A stretch of 64,000 nucleotides of DNA from Flavobacterium acetivorans (GTDB lineage Bacteria > Bacteroidota > Bacteroidia > Flavobacteriales > Flavobacteriaceae), in the NCBI RefSeq assembly GCF_020911885.1, contig NZ_CP087132.1:310001-374000 (forward strand). Direction: 5' to 3'. Positions 1 to 9,309 of this stretch are shown here, piece by piece. The notes below the pieces were generated by a model that was not told the DNA's origin, ran no database searches, and worked only from the letters and a program-made list of their open reading frames with translations. Each line of letters begins with the position of its first letter. Position 1 is the first letter of the stretch. Made by a program: the position numbers and the translations under genes.

Positions 1-52
1 TTGTCTTACAAAGATTGTGTTGAATTTATCCGTATTGTAACTTTTCTCAATG

Positions 53-854
53 TTAATTATTTTTCTTTTTAGCATCATACTTTATGGGAACAAAATCATT
101 AGCCGTCAATAATTCAAATATCTCTTGATTTGTATGTCCAAATTTAGCCGACAAAAAATTCAATTCAATAATAATGTATTTGAGACTTTCATTAGCAAGC
201 ACCCTTTTCGCTCCTTTCAACACAAAATACTCATAACCTTCGACATCTATTTTTAAAAAAGTTGGTTTTTCGCCTTCCAAAATAGCATCTAATGTTTTAA
301 CTCCAACTCTTATAATTTCGGAATCATATTCTTGAGCAACGCTATTCATGGCATCTCTATTCGTTGTAAAATTCAAAAAAGTATTTTCATCTCCAATACC
401 TAGATTAAATATTTTAACTTTTCCATTCAAATTATTCAAATCAATATTCTTTTTCAATTTAGAAAAAGCTGAAGGAATAGGCTCAAATGCTATAACCCTC
501 GATTCGCAAATACCTGCTGCCAACAATGAATAATGCCCAACATTTGCGCCAATATCTATAAATAGATGATTCTTTTTTAGATGGTGCAATAAAAACATCG
601 AATCTTCATAATCAAAAAGTCTAAAATAAATATTCACCACTATTCCTAACATCTCCTTTTTGCGCGTAAAATCTTAAACTACCTATCCATTTATAAACTC
701 TCATTTTAGGAAATAAGTTTTGAACAAGATTAAATGACATGTATCTAAACAAGGTAGTCCCTCTTTCGTTTTTGGTCAATGGATGATTTTTAAAATCTCT
801 ATTAATTAAATAAATTTTCTTGTAAATTTTCTTGTAAATTTTCTTAATATCCAT
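53..854 (-). pseudogene. FkbM-family methyltransferase split by a frameshift
   Basis: This is a class I SAM-dependent methyltransferase of the FkbM type, expected to methylate a sugar hydroxyl of the surface glycan. Two overlapping frames carry one protein. 621-854 encodes the N-terminal ~70 residues (ending WIGSLRFYAQKG) and 53-652 the catalytic part, with the SAM loop FIDIGANVGHYS and the family motif KIDVEGYEYFVLKGAK. In intact relatives the KG of the first piece runs straight into a GNIY-like stretch. Here that stretch (MLGIVVNIYFRLF) is in the other frame, so about one extra base at 650-661 breaks the gene. It is either a genuine pseudogene, a phase-variable run or a sequencing error. 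It is the last gene of the minus-strand glycan cluster in this window, 4 bp after the glycosyltransferase at 859. Confidence 0.8.
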
Positions 855-858
855 TTTT

Positions 859-2394
859 TTATTTGCTTAATTGTTTTGCCCAATACAAACTGACTTTCCA
901 TCGTTTTTGATATAAGTACAAAAATTGTATTGGATTTTTCCAACCCGAATTTTTAAACAACTTTATAAACAACACTAATTTATAGCCCAAAATTTGTTCT
1001 TCTGTATTGTGCATAATTTGATATAGCATCAACGTTGGTGATGGCTTGGGCTGAATAACCTCGTTTTGCCATTGCAACACAGGCTTTACTCTAAAACCTC
1101 CTACAGATGCTTTTAGGTGCAGAATCCGTATTTCCGGGAAATAAATTATGTCGGTTCCACTGTTACGCAATTGCAATCCAAAATCAGTGTCTTCTCCATA
1201 TCCAAATTCAAAATTCTCATTAAAAGCAACTTTTTTGAGAATATCTGTCTTTAAAAAACTATTTCCAGAACCAAATATAGTCGACTGACTAATTATCTTA
1301 TACTCTTGTTTTTCCTTTAATTGCAAACAAGAAGTTGTTAAAACCCAAACCCCATACTTGAAAATATTTATTAGCACTTTTTCTAATAAATCATCTCCAA
1401 ATCGAATATCATCATCCGCCAAAAAAACCCATTCACTGTCTACCTGTTTCAAAGCAATATTCCTCGCATTACAAGCTCCTGGCTGATGGGTAAAACTATG
1501 CTTAATTACAAAAGGCCAATCTTCAGTCTGCAAATAATCCAGTTCAGAAACACTGTCAGCCAACGGATTCTGTTCTACTATAATGACATTTTTGGGCAGA
1601 TGGCGTTGCTTTCTTAAATCACAGAGAACATCATACAAATACATTTTTCTCCCTATGGTGGGAATAATCACGTCTATTGTGGCCCGCTCAACCACTTGTA
1701 ACGAAGAATGAACCGCAATGCCATCCAGATTTATCCCGTTTTTATTTCTGTTCTTAAAAAATCCAGCGTAGAGAAAGGCTCCAAAAGGAAAACGTCGCTC
1801 ATAAATGATAAGATTCAATACCAAAAGGAGTGTCCATCTTTTTTTATAATGCTGCCGTACAAACCTAAAAAGGGTATACATAGATGCTTGTGGAATTGAA
1901 ACTTTTTCTAATCCCTGTAAAAGTTTCGGCTCTGAATAACAAAACAAACCCAAAGGCATACACAGCTTGGCCAGCGAGTTCAGATAATAATCAAAATTGG
2001 AATCCGCTTTTATCTTGTCTTTAACCGACAATAACAAAGAAGCATGTAAAACACCCACCAAGCTGGTCATCTGCCAACTAGGATAAGATACTTTTTTATT
2101 TATTTTTATAAAAGGGGATTCTTCTATATAACCTATTGTACTTTGGAAATAATTACTGGAAATTCCACTGTAAGAGAACATCATTTTATTATGGTGAAAG
2201 CTACTTTGTATCGCATCTAAATCTAAATTCTGAACCCAGTCTGCATGACACCAAACAATTTTCTCATTGGGGAACCGTTCTGCCAAAAGAAGCAAACCCT
2301 TAGCGATGGTTCCCTGATAATCAAAATGGATTCGTTGATTATCCCGGCTGACCACCGAGGTGATTTTATCTCTTAAATGGCAAACTATAATCAA
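859..2394 (-). CDS. Glycosyltransferase family 2 with long N-terminal extension
   Basis: Predicted cytoplasmic GT-A glycosyltransferase of 511 residues. The GT2 domain begins near residue 240 (IDVIIPTIGRKMYLYDVL), and the nucleotide-sugar/metal motif is FLADDDIRFGDD near residue 325. GFGYGEDTDFGLQL supplies the usual acidic acceptor-site motif. The first ~235 residues are not a recognised domain; they include IVWCHADWVQNLD and could be a degenerate second sugar-binding module. Only 3 bp separate it from the GT4 gene upstream, so the two are co-transcribed. Donor and acceptor cannot be deduced. Confidence 0.85.
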   Translation of the reverse strand: MIIVCHLRDKITSVVSRDNQRIHFDYQGTIAKGLLLLAERFPNEKIVWCHADWVQNLDLDAIQSSFHHNKMMFSYSGISSNYFQSTIGYIEESPFIKINKKVSYPSWQMTSLVGVLHASLLLSVKDKIKADSNFDYYLNSLAKLCMPLGLFCYSEPKLLQGLEKVSIPQASMYTLFRFVRQHYKKRWTLLLVLNLIIYERRFPFGAFLYAGFFKNRNKNGINLDGIAVHSSLQVVERATIDVIIPTIGRKMYLYDVLCDLRKQRHLPKNVIIVEQNPLADSVSELDYLQTEDWPFVIKHSFTHQPGACNARNIALKQVDSEWVFLADDDIRFGDDLLEKVLINIFKYGVWVLTTSCLQLKEKQEYKIISQSTIFGSGNSFLKTDILKKVAFNENFEFGYGEDTDFGLQLRNSGTDIIYFPEIRILHLKASVGGFRVKPVLQWQNEVIQPKPSPTLMLYQIMHNTEEQILGYKLVLFIKLFKNSGWKNPIQFLYLYQKRWKVSLYWAKQLSK

Positions 2395-2397
2395 AAT

Positions 2398-3543
2398 TTA
2401 GTTAATTAAGGATTGATAAAATGCTATATTCTCTTGGACGACTTGCTCTATATCAAAAAGCTTTTCCACCCTTATCCTTGCTTCTTTACCAATGGATTGG
2501 CTCAAAACCGGATCCTTTATCAAAGCTAGTATTTTTTCGGCAAATAAAACAGCATCTTTAGGATTCACCAGAAATCCACTTTCACCATCTACAATCAATT
2601 CTTTTGACCATCCCATATTGCTGTTCACCACTGGTTTCTGCAAGGCCATCGATTCAATGGTAACCATCCCTAAAGTTTCTGCAAAGGTAGGAAACACGCA
2701 AAGCTGTGCTTTTTTGATATGATGCTGCACTTCTTGGTAGGCTATTGCTCCCAAATAACTCACTTTTTTAAGATCTTCCGCATCGAATTTTTTCTTCAAC
2801 AGCTCCCAAGTGGAATTGGATTGGGTTTCAATATCCCTGGCATCTCCTCCAATAAGGATTAATTTGGCTTCGGGATACTGCTGCCGCACCAGATTAAAAA
2901 TTCCGGGAAGTTCCAGAACTCCTTTCTTCCTGATAAGAGTACCCACATATAGAATCAGCCCTTTTTCATAGCTTTCCGGATTTGAATTTTCAAAGTTTTC
3001 GAGTCCTAATCCATAATGAATTGTTTGTATCGTTTTGTTTTTAATTCCAAATAATTTTGCCGAGAGCGCTCCGGCAAAACGAGTGGGCGCGATATAAGCG
3101 GTCGCTTTATGAACAGCCCATTTTTCAAACCAATAATTTTTTAGTTTTTGTTTTCTTTTTTCCAAATGACAAAAATAAGTATCACTGCCATGAAAACGAA
3201 TCACCAGAGGAACATTGAAATTCATAAAAGCCGTAATCCCAGTCCAGTCGGGCGCTTCCAATAGCTCGATTTTTTCTTTCTTTATAATCCTGTTACAATA
3301 CTTTTGAATATACTTTCTATAGAAAAACCATTTGGCAAAAGGGTATTTTTTGTCTTCAATCAGATGAAAAGCAATCCCTTTTTCGATAAAAATTTCGGAT
3401 TTTTCCTGAGCATAAACAAATACCGTTACCGCAACACCTTTGCTTACTAAAGCCGAAACAAGATGTTCGATACTGGTTCCTAAACCAGCAGCATTCCTTA
3501 CTTTAGCATGCGGATATTCAGGGGTTAGAAAAGCTATTTTCAT
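2398..3543 (-). CDS. Glycosyltransferase family 4 (GT-B)
   Basis: Retaining GT-B glycosyltransferase of 381 residues, the normal length for GT4. The N-terminal Rossmann half opens with FLTPEYPHAKVRNAAGLGTS. The C-terminal half has LYVGTLIRKKGVLELPGIF and the EX7E signature ETLGMVTIE, followed by KPVVNSNMGWSKELI and DGESGFLV. It should transfer a hexose from a nucleotide donor during repeat-unit assembly on the inner membrane. It lies between another glycosyltransferase (3 bp downstream) and the SGNH-like gene (5 bp upstream) in one operon. Confidence 0.9.
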   Translation of the reverse strand: MKIAFLTPEYPHAKVRNAAGLGTSIEHLVSALVSKGVAVTVFVYAQEKSEIFIEKGIAFHLIEDKKYPFAKWFFYRKYIQKYCNRIIKKEKIELLEAPDWTGITAFMNFNVPLVIRFHGSDTYFCHLEKRKQKLKNYWFEKWAVHKATAYIAPTRFAGALSAKLFGIKNKTIQTIHYGLGLENFENSNPESYEKGLILYVGTLIRKKGVLELPGIFNLVRQQYPEAKLILIGGDARDIETQSNSTWELLKKKFDAEDLKKVSYLGAIAYQEVQHHIKKAQLCVFPTFAETLGMVTIESMALQKPVVNSNMGWSKELIVDGESGFLVNPKDAVLFAEKILALIKDPVLSQSIGKEARIRVEKLFDIEQVVQENIAFYQSLIN

Positions 3544-3548
3544 AAAAA

Positions 3549-4424
3549 TTATTTATTAAAAAAATCTTTTAAAATCCGAGCGGTAAACATTCTGGCTCCG
3601 GTATCATTCATGTGTCCACAGGATGAAAAATAGTGGTCTCCCTGTACCGCGTTTTCGTAATTGTGAATCTCGGGATACACTTCATTGACTTTTTCAAAAT
3701 AGTCCATCCCTTTTACATTAGAGCACATGGGAGTCATTAAGGCAATCAAGTGAATCTTATTGGCTGCACAAATTTGCTTAATTTCTTCATAATACTTGTT
3801 ATGCATGGGCTTCAACGCTCTAAGATCATTCTCCATGTTTCCTTTCTTATTCCCTAAAGCATAATAGCCTTTATTTTCTAAATGGGATGTTTTCTTTTGT
3901 ATTGTATTAAAAAACATTTCCCTGAACCCTATTTTAGAGTCAAATGCCACATAACGATAAAAGGGGATATAATACAATTCATAAAAATCTTTTTCTCTTG
4001 CAAAATGTTCTTTTATTGTTTTAGAATCATGGATATAGGGTAAAAATCGTGCTGCAATTCCATCAGCCCGATGCTCGTTGGAGAGATTCAAATCGGTCTC
4101 AATAATTAGATTCTTAATTTTATATTCTCTTTCTACCATCAGTTTCAGCATCAATGAGGCTTCAAATAAATGCGAACCGCTCATCCCGAAATTAAATGTT
4201 TTCAAGCCTTTGTCCTCAAACATTTGGGCAACAAAATGATTGTTGGCTCTGGATGAACCTAAAATAGCTACATCATAGTCCTTGGCCTTTGAATTGTAAA
4301 TATAATCTATTTTTCCTCGATGATCCGACTTCAAATACGCTCCTGTATAGCAAAAATCTAAAACAACGACAATCAATAGCAATAGCAACATCATTTTAGC
4401 AATAAATATTAAAAACTTTTTCAT
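3549..4424 (-). CDS. Membrane-anchored SGNH/GDSL-like protein, partner of the MBOAT acyltransferase
   Basis: Protein of about 291 residues with one N-terminal membrane segment (LIFIAKMMLLLLLIVVVLDF) and a periplasmic domain. ILGSSRANN near residue 55 resembles SGNH block I with its serine. CGHMNDTGARMF near the C-terminus resembles the block V His region. Proteins like this accompany MBOAT acyltransferases in polysaccharide O-acetylation (compare AlgI with AlgJ/AlgX, or DltB with DltD), and an MBOAT gene lies upstream at 5888-7321, separated only by repeats and a GIY-YIG gene. I chose the ATG at 4424; a TTG two codons earlier is possible. The acyl-transfer role is inferred from context. Confidence 0.7.
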   Translation of the reverse strand: MKKFLIFIAKMMLLLLLIVVVLDFCYTGAYLKSDHRGKIDYIYNSKAKDYDVAILGSSRANNHFVAQMFEDKGLKTFNFGMSGSHLFEASLMLKLMVEREYKIKNLIIETDLNLSNEHRADGIAARFLPYIHDSKTIKEHFAREKDFYELYYIPFYRYVAFDSKIGFREMFFNTIQKKTSHLENKGYYALGNKKGNMENDLRALKPMHNKYYEEIKQICAANKIHLIALMTPMCSNVKGMDYFEKVNEVYPEIHNYENAVQGDHYFSSCGHMNDTGARMFTARILKDFFNK

Positions 4425-4495
4425 CTGCAAATTCTATTATTTTTTTATCTTTTTGTAATCGCTACTTTAGTTGTTGGCTCGAAGCCTACGGTATC

Positions 4496-4595
4496 TTTGT
4501 CAGTTTGAGCGCAGTCGAGACACATTTATTGATCTACACCTCCATTATCTGGATGATATTTATGATGCGTTGCATTTTTTAAGCTTGAACAAATC
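4496..4595 (-). pseudogene. Internally deleted relic of the GIY-YIG unit
   Basis: This 100-bp stretch joins the two ends of the neighbouring GIY-YIG unit and lacks its middle. The flank 4496-4530 matches 5106-5147 (the sequence after the GIY-YIG stop codon). 4543-4575 matches the last codons of that gene (5159-5191). Then the sequence jumps to the stretch just upstream of its start codon (about 5478-5501) before running into a 255-bp repeat. It therefore looks like a second copy of the unit that lost about 290 bp. Confidence 0.6.
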
Positions 4596-5106
4596 TCGAC
4601 TCGCCTAGCATTGCCATTTTTAGTTAAATAAGGCTTCGACTGCGTTCAGACTGACATAATGAATGTCTTTATATATTGCTTTTTTGGTAAAAAATTAAAC
4701 CTCAGTATGACAGCATGAATATCCATTTATTTGCTTTAAAAAAAATATGCCTCGAGCTGACAACTAATGTTATGATAATTAAACCATTGTCAGCTTGATC
4801 CGTTTATACTTAGCAAAGCCGAAGTATTCGATTTGACAACTCTGTTGCTCTCGACTAGCCTAGTATTGCCATTTTTAGTTCAATAAGGCTTCGACTGCGC
4901 TCAGCCTGACACAATGAATGTCTTTATATATTGCTTTTTTTGTAAAAAATTAAACCTCAGTATGACAGCATGAATATCCATTTATTTGCTTTAAAAAAAA
5001 TATGCCTCGAGCTGACAACTAATGTTATGATAATTAAACCATTGTCAGCTTGATCCGTTTATACTGAGCGAAGCCAAAGCACTCGATTTGACAACTCTGT
5101 TGCTCT
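4596..5106. repeat. Tandem pair of ~255-bp repeats
   Basis: Two nearly identical copies (4596-4850 and 4851-5106). Each begins TCGACT(A/C)GCCTAG and contains a REP-like arm (GGCTTCGACTGCGCTCAG), TTTATATATTGCTTTTTT, CCTCAGTATGACAGCATG, GCCTCGAGCTGACAAC and a final CAACTCTGTTGCTC. No coding potential is apparent. The same unit recurs at 5502-5850, and shorter relatives occur at about 36173-36235 and 63270-63350, so it is a dispersed family rather than a local accident. Confidence 0.85.
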
Positions 5107-5147
5107 TTGTCAGGTCGAGCGCAGTCGAGACCCTAAGCACATTTATT

Positions 5148-5474
5148 CTAATTTTTTTCATTATCTGGATTATATTTATGATGCGTTGCATTTCTACATT
5201 CTGATAAATTTTGCAATCTATCGAAATCCCCATCTATCAACGCCTGTTTTTTTATTCTACTCCATTTTTTTAATTTCTTCTCAAACTCAATTGCCTGATT
5301 GGCATCTGTAAAATCCTGATAAAAAACTAAACTTACCGGCCTTCTACTATGTGTATAGGCTTCCGGGTATTTACCAGCATTGTGTTCCATCACTCTTCTT
5401 TCTACATCTGAAGTTATTCCAACATACAAAGAATTATCATTGCACAGAAGAATATATACATAATAGAATTTCAT
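5148..5474 (-). CDS. GIY-YIG single-domain nuclease, intact
   Basis: 108-residue stand-alone GIY-YIG protein. The paired motifs are YYVYILLCND and SLYVGITSD, followed by the catalytic arginine region ERRVMEHNAGK and the conserved Glu helix AIEFEKKLKKWSR, so the active site looks complete. Small orphan GIY-YIG genes are common and scattered in Bacteroidetes, and their cellular role is not established. Here it sits inside repeats: the sequence after its stop (GTCAGGTCGAGCGCAGTCGAG, 5108-5128) is an inverted partner of the REP arm at 5538-5562 upstream of its start. It splits the acyltransferase pair and is not part of the glycan pathway. Confidence 0.85.
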   Translation of the reverse strand: MKFYYVYILLCNDNSLYVGITSDVERRVMEHNAGKYPEAYTHSRRPVSLVFYQDFTDANQAIEFEKKLKKWSRIKKQALIDGDFDRLQNLSECRNATHHKYNPDNEKN

Positions 5475-5501
5475 ATTACATTTTTTAAGATTGAATGAAT
5501 C

Positions 5502-5850
5502 TCGACTAGCCTAGTATTGCCATTTTTAGTTCAATAAGGCTTCGACTGCGCTCAGCCTGACATAATGAATGTCTTTATATATTGCTTTTTTTGTAAAAAA
5601 TTAAACCTCAGCATGACAGCATGAATATCCATTTATTTGCTTTAAAAAAAAATATGCCTCGAGCTGACAACTAATGTTATGATAATTAAACCATTGTCAG
5701 CTTTATCCGTTTATACTGAGCAAAGCCAAAGCACTCGATTTGACAACTCTGTTGCTCTCGACTAGCCTAGCATTGCCATTTTCAGTTCAATAAGGCTTCG
5801 ACTGCGCTCAGCCTGACACAATGAATGTCTTTATATATTGCTTTTTTTAG
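5502..5850. repeat. 255-bp repeat (full copy) plus partial copy
   Basis: 5502-5758 is a full copy and 5759-5850 a 5'-partial copy of the unit found at 4596-5106. The partial copy stops where the sequence runs into the 3' end of the MBOAT gene at 5888. Nothing coding is seen in the 413 bp between the GIY-YIG gene and the MBOAT gene. Confidence 0.85.
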
Positions 5851-5887
5851 AATAAAAATGATTCCTCGATTTGACAAAGGTATTTCA

Positions 5888-7321
5888 TCAAAACTGAAAA
5901 TAGATGAATTCTTTATAATCCGAATAGGTTCCCAAAGCGACAATAGCCATAATACACAGGGCAACTTTAAGCCCACTGAATCTTCCCGAAATGGGTTCGA
6001 GCTTTGTTCGGCTATTCCATTCGACCCAAATAAAAGCTATTATCAAAATTATGATTTCATAACTGTATCGCTCATTTTTCAAATATTGTGACACAAAGCT
6101 TCGATTGCTAAAAACCCTTCCTATATAATCGAAAGCAACATTGATCGATTCGGCCCTGAAAAACACCCAAGCCAAGCAAGTTAAAGCAAAGGTACTGAGC
6201 ATACTGAATATCACTTTTAACGAATCCAAATTCCAATTCAAACTAACCGTTTCTATATTGGATCTGTTCTTATTGAGTAGCAACAACGGCAAAAAGTACA
6301 ATGCATTGATAAAACCCCAGGCTATAAAAGTCCAATTGGCTCCATGCCAAAAACCACTCAATAGGAAAATGACAAATACATTGCGTAGCTGTTTCAACTT
6401 GCTGCCTTTACTGCCTCCTAACGGAATATAGACATAATCGCGAAACCAGGATGACAAGGAAATATGCCAACGACGCCAAAACTCGGCAATGTCTCTGGAG
6501 AAATATGGGAAATTGAAATTGCGTAACAATTCCAGTCCAAACAATTTAGACATTCCCAAAGCCATATCCGAATAACCCGAAAAATCCCCATAAATCTGGA
6601 AAGCAAAATAAAAGGCTCCCAATACTAATGACAACGAATTCATCGATTCATAATTGTCAAAAATGGCATTGGCATAGGTAGCACAACTATCTGCGATAAC
6701 CACTTTCTTGACCAATCCCCAGATAATTTGATAAACTCCCTCTTTGGCTTGATTGAAATTGAAAGTTCTTTTGACCTTTACTTCCGGCAATAAATGTGTT
6801 GCCCGCTCTATAGGTCCCGCCACTAATAATGGAAAATAACTCACAAAAAGCGAATAATCAACAAAATTATATTCCGCCTTGATTCGTTTGTAATAAATAT
6901 CAATCACATAGGATAAGCCGTGAAAAGTATAAAAAGAAATCCCAACGGGAAGGATAACATTCAGCAATAAAGGACTGGTTTTTAGACCAAAACCATTCAA
7001 TAATTCCGAAAACGAGGCTGCAAAAAAATTATAGTATTTAAAAATACCCAGAAAACCCAGATTGACAATGATACTCAGCCAAAACCAAAATTTCCGTCCT
7101 TTTTCTGTCTCGCTTTTTTCGATTCGGATTCCGGTATAATAATCCAAAAAAGTGGAGAAAATCAATAAAAACAGGAACCGCCAATCCCAACAGGAATAAA
7201 AATAATAACTGGCTACGATTAACAAAAGGTTCTGACTGCTTTTGGTTTTATTAAAAACAAACCAGTAGAGCACAAATACTATTGGCAGGAATATAGCGAA
7301 AGATAGGGAGTTAAAAAACAT
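5888..7321 (-). CDS. MBOAT-family O-acyltransferase (AlgI/DltB type)
   Basis: Integral membrane acyltransferase of 477 residues with about ten hydrophobic segments. It carries the family core FWRRWHISLSSWFRDYVYIPLG and the invariant-histidine segment FLLSGFWHGANWTFIAWG. VAGPIERATHLLPE is also typical of AlgI-like proteins. It is predicted to pass an acyl (usually acetyl) group across the membrane to decorate the glycan, working with the SGNH-like protein at 3549. It follows the gene at 7325-8719 with a 3-bp gap. Confidence 0.92.
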   Translation of the reverse strand: MFFNSLSFAIFLPIVFVLYWFVFNKTKSSQNLLLIVASYYFYSCWDWRFLFLLIFSTFLDYYTGIRIEKSETEKGRKFWFWLSIIVNLGFLGIFKYYNFFAASFSELLNGFGLKTSPLLLNVILPVGISFYTFHGLSYVIDIYYKRIKAEYNFVDYSLFVSYFPLLVAGPIERATHLLPEVKVKRTFNFNQAKEGVYQIIWGLVKKVVIADSCATYANAIFDNYESMNSLSLVLGAFYFAFQIYGDFSGYSDMALGMSKLFGLELLRNFNFPYFSRDIAEFWRRWHISLSSWFRDYVYIPLGGSKGSKLKQLRNVFVIFLLSGFWHGANWTFIAWGFINALYFLPLLLLNKNRSNIETVSLNWNLDSLKVIFSMLSTFALTCLAWVFFRAESINVAFDYIGRVFSNRSFVSQYLKNERYSYEIIILIIAFIWVEWNSRTKLEPISGRFSGLKVALCIMAIVALGTYSDYKEFIYFQF

Positions 7322-7324
7322 CGA

Positions 7325-8719
7325 TTATTTTATAATTTGATTTATTTCTTGCCAAATATTAGCTGAAGCTTGGGTGGGTGCTTTTCCAAGAATAGTCTCA
7401 AACCATTTTTTTCCTTCTGACGCACTGGAAAGTTTAGCCTCCAAAATGTTTTTTAGGATTGTAGTCAGCTCCCTCTTGTCAGTACACCACAAAGCAGCCT
7501 CTTTTGAAGGCATGGATCTAAAATGAATGTACTTATAATTTTGTCCAATATCGCGGATTCCCTTCTGAAGTTGGGGTTGTTCATAATCAAAAAACAGACA
7601 GGATTTATCATGGGCCACAAAATCAAACACCATAGAAGAGGCAATATTGACTACAAATTCGCTATGTTCACATACATTAGCTTGCATAGCAAAATCTTCT
7701 TTAGTAGGCATAATTTCATTCCAATTGCTCCCTATGGGCCTCCAAATAGGATTAACCACAGCAATTACATCCTTATATTTCTCTAAAACAGCATCATAGC
7801 GACTTGTAAAATCAACAGGGCATTTTCGATACAATATCCCTAAATTATACCCCTGTTGATTCAATTCGATAACGGATTGAGCCAAATCTTCCAAATAATA
7901 CTGGTCCAAAGGAGAAGTTACACTATCATCACCCGAATAACAGATGTATTTTTTATTAGCATCCAAATTATTTTCTTCAAAAAACAGCCTTCTCGTTTTT
8001 ATAAGGCTTTTGTCAAAATGACTTTCAAATTGCGGAGTTCCCGTGACAAAAATATTTTGTGTTTTCGCATAAGGACAATATTGAAGGATTTCGTTTTTCA
8101 TGTGCGCACTCCAAACAAAATAATAATCGGTTTCCACTAAGGTGGTTGCCTTGGGCAAATTATCCCATGAAAAAATAAAAGTGGCCGTTGGAATTCCCAA
8201 ATCTTGGGCAGCCAGCAGAGGAGCTATCCCTTGAGAGGAACGCTGGTTTGTACAAAAAACAAAATCAGGTTGATATTGTTCCAATTGTAATTTGCAATAC
8301 TCATATTTGGAATTTTTTCTTTCGAATTTTTTAATTTGGTCTCTTACCCATTGCAATCCTCTTTCATTAGAACCGAAAAATACTAATAAATCGACAAAAA
8401 TACTTTTGAAAACAGAATTAAAGCCTTGATAAGATTGCGGAAAATTGTACGTATTATAAACCGTTTCCTTATATTTTCTGTCAAAAAGATTCAGTTCAAT
8501 TCTTTTTCTGGCTCTTGTAAATACTGATGTAAGCGGATGAAGTTTATTATTCTCAATTTTTACTTCTTGATAGCTTAGTTCTTCTTGCAAAGAAAAAACG
8601 GTATTGTTCCAATAAACGATTTCGTATCCTTTTTGGACTCCAATATCCCTAAACTCGCTAAAAGCAAAATTGCGCAAGCCAACACCGTCTGGCAAAAAAA
8701 CAAAAACTTTTTTTTTCAT
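7325..8719 (-). CDS. GT-B-like surface carbohydrate biosynthesis protein
   Basis: 464 residues without a signal peptide, arranged like a GT-B glycosyltransferase of the CDP-glycerol/UDP-transferase superfamily. Recognisable stretches are FVFLPDGVGLRNFAFSEF at the N-terminus, FIFSWDNLPKAT and VWSAHMKNEI mid-protein, FVTGTPQFESHFD, and ICYSGDDSVTSPLDQYYL opening the C-terminal half. VNIASSMVFDFVAHDKSCLF resembles the donor-side serine loop of such enzymes. The substrate is unknown. It lies 3 bp before the MBOAT gene in the same transcription unit. Confidence 0.6.
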   Translation of the reverse strand: MKKKVFVFLPDGVGLRNFAFSEFRDIGVQKGYEIVYWNNTVFSLQEELSYQEVKIENNKLHPLTSVFTRARKRIELNLFDRKYKETVYNTYNFPQSYQGFNSVFKSIFVDLLVFFGSNERGLQWVRDQIKKFERKNSKYEYCKLQLEQYQPDFVFCTNQRSSQGIAPLLAAQDLGIPTATFIFSWDNLPKATTLVETDYYFVWSAHMKNEILQYCPYAKTQNIFVTGTPQFESHFDKSLIKTRRLFFEENNLDANKKYICYSGDDSVTSPLDQYYLEDLAQSVIELNQQGYNLGILYRKCPVDFTSRYDAVLEKYKDVIAVVNPIWRPIGSNWNEIMPTKEDFAMQANVCEHSEFVVNIASSMVFDFVAHDKSCLFFDYEQPQLQKGIRDIGQNYKYIHFRSMPSKEAALWCTDKRELTTILKNILEAKLSSASEGKKWFETILGKAPTQASANIWQEINQIIK

Positions 8720-8838
8720 AATTCAATGTATCAAACTCCTTTTATGAATTAATTATTACTTGTTTCCTTCCGCTCATTAATGAAAAGTATCTGTGTCATT
8801 CCGTCCCAAAAAGAATCACATCCAAAAAAAACCAACTA

Positions 8839-9258
8839 TGTCATTCCGACGCAGGAGGAATCACATCTGGGCCAGCAAAACGTCCATTCAAAAATTCAAA
8901 ATTTGCATTAAATGAACGTATTAAATTTAATTTCTTTTCTCTTACAATTGCCAATTGTAACCATGTAAATTTTTCATAATAAACTAAAAACTCAATATTA
9001 TACTTAGAAGCAAATGTTTTATTCCCACGAATTATATTTTGATGATGCTGCTCTAATCTTACTTTTAGATTATTTGTCATACCAATATACAATGTCGACC
9101 TAATACTTATTGGTAACAATATAAACATAATACGAATAATAACCTTCGTTGAATTCATACATTATTATTGCTTTTTTAATTAATTATTTTTCCAAATTCT
9201 AAACAAATCATCATTCTCTTGACTCCTTTGCTGTGATTCCTCCTTCGTCGGAATGACA
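8839..9258. repeat. 27-bp inverted repeats flanking a GIY-YIG gene
   Basis: 8839-8865 (TGTCATTCCGACGCAGGAGG plus AATCACA) and 9232-9258 are inverted copies matching at 26 of 27 positions. A third, diverged arm lies at 8795-8821. They bracket the GIY-YIG pseudogene exactly. The left arm supplies the last codons of that gene (DVIPPASE) and its TGA stop. This is the same layout as at 4.5-5.9 kb with a different repeat sequence. Confidence 0.85.
8841..9162 (-). pseudogene. GIY-YIG nuclease, frameshifted and internally deleted
   Basis: From an ATG at 9162 the reading frame gives MYEFNEGYYSYYVYIVTNKY and then a stop. The remainder (RSTLYIGMTNNLKVRLEQH...) is in another frame, so an extra T at about 9100 separates the GIY and YIG halves. 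Downstream, relatives have a longer helix between two REK-like motifs; here AIVREKKLNLI suggests about ten codons were lost by recombination between them. The C-terminus FAGPDVIPPASE is encoded by the flanking inverted repeat. The gene is probably inactive. Confidence 0.75.
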
Positions 9259-9309
9259 AAAACAATAACCAACTATTGAACCCTATCGTTTATCGTGTTT
9301 TTATGCTTT

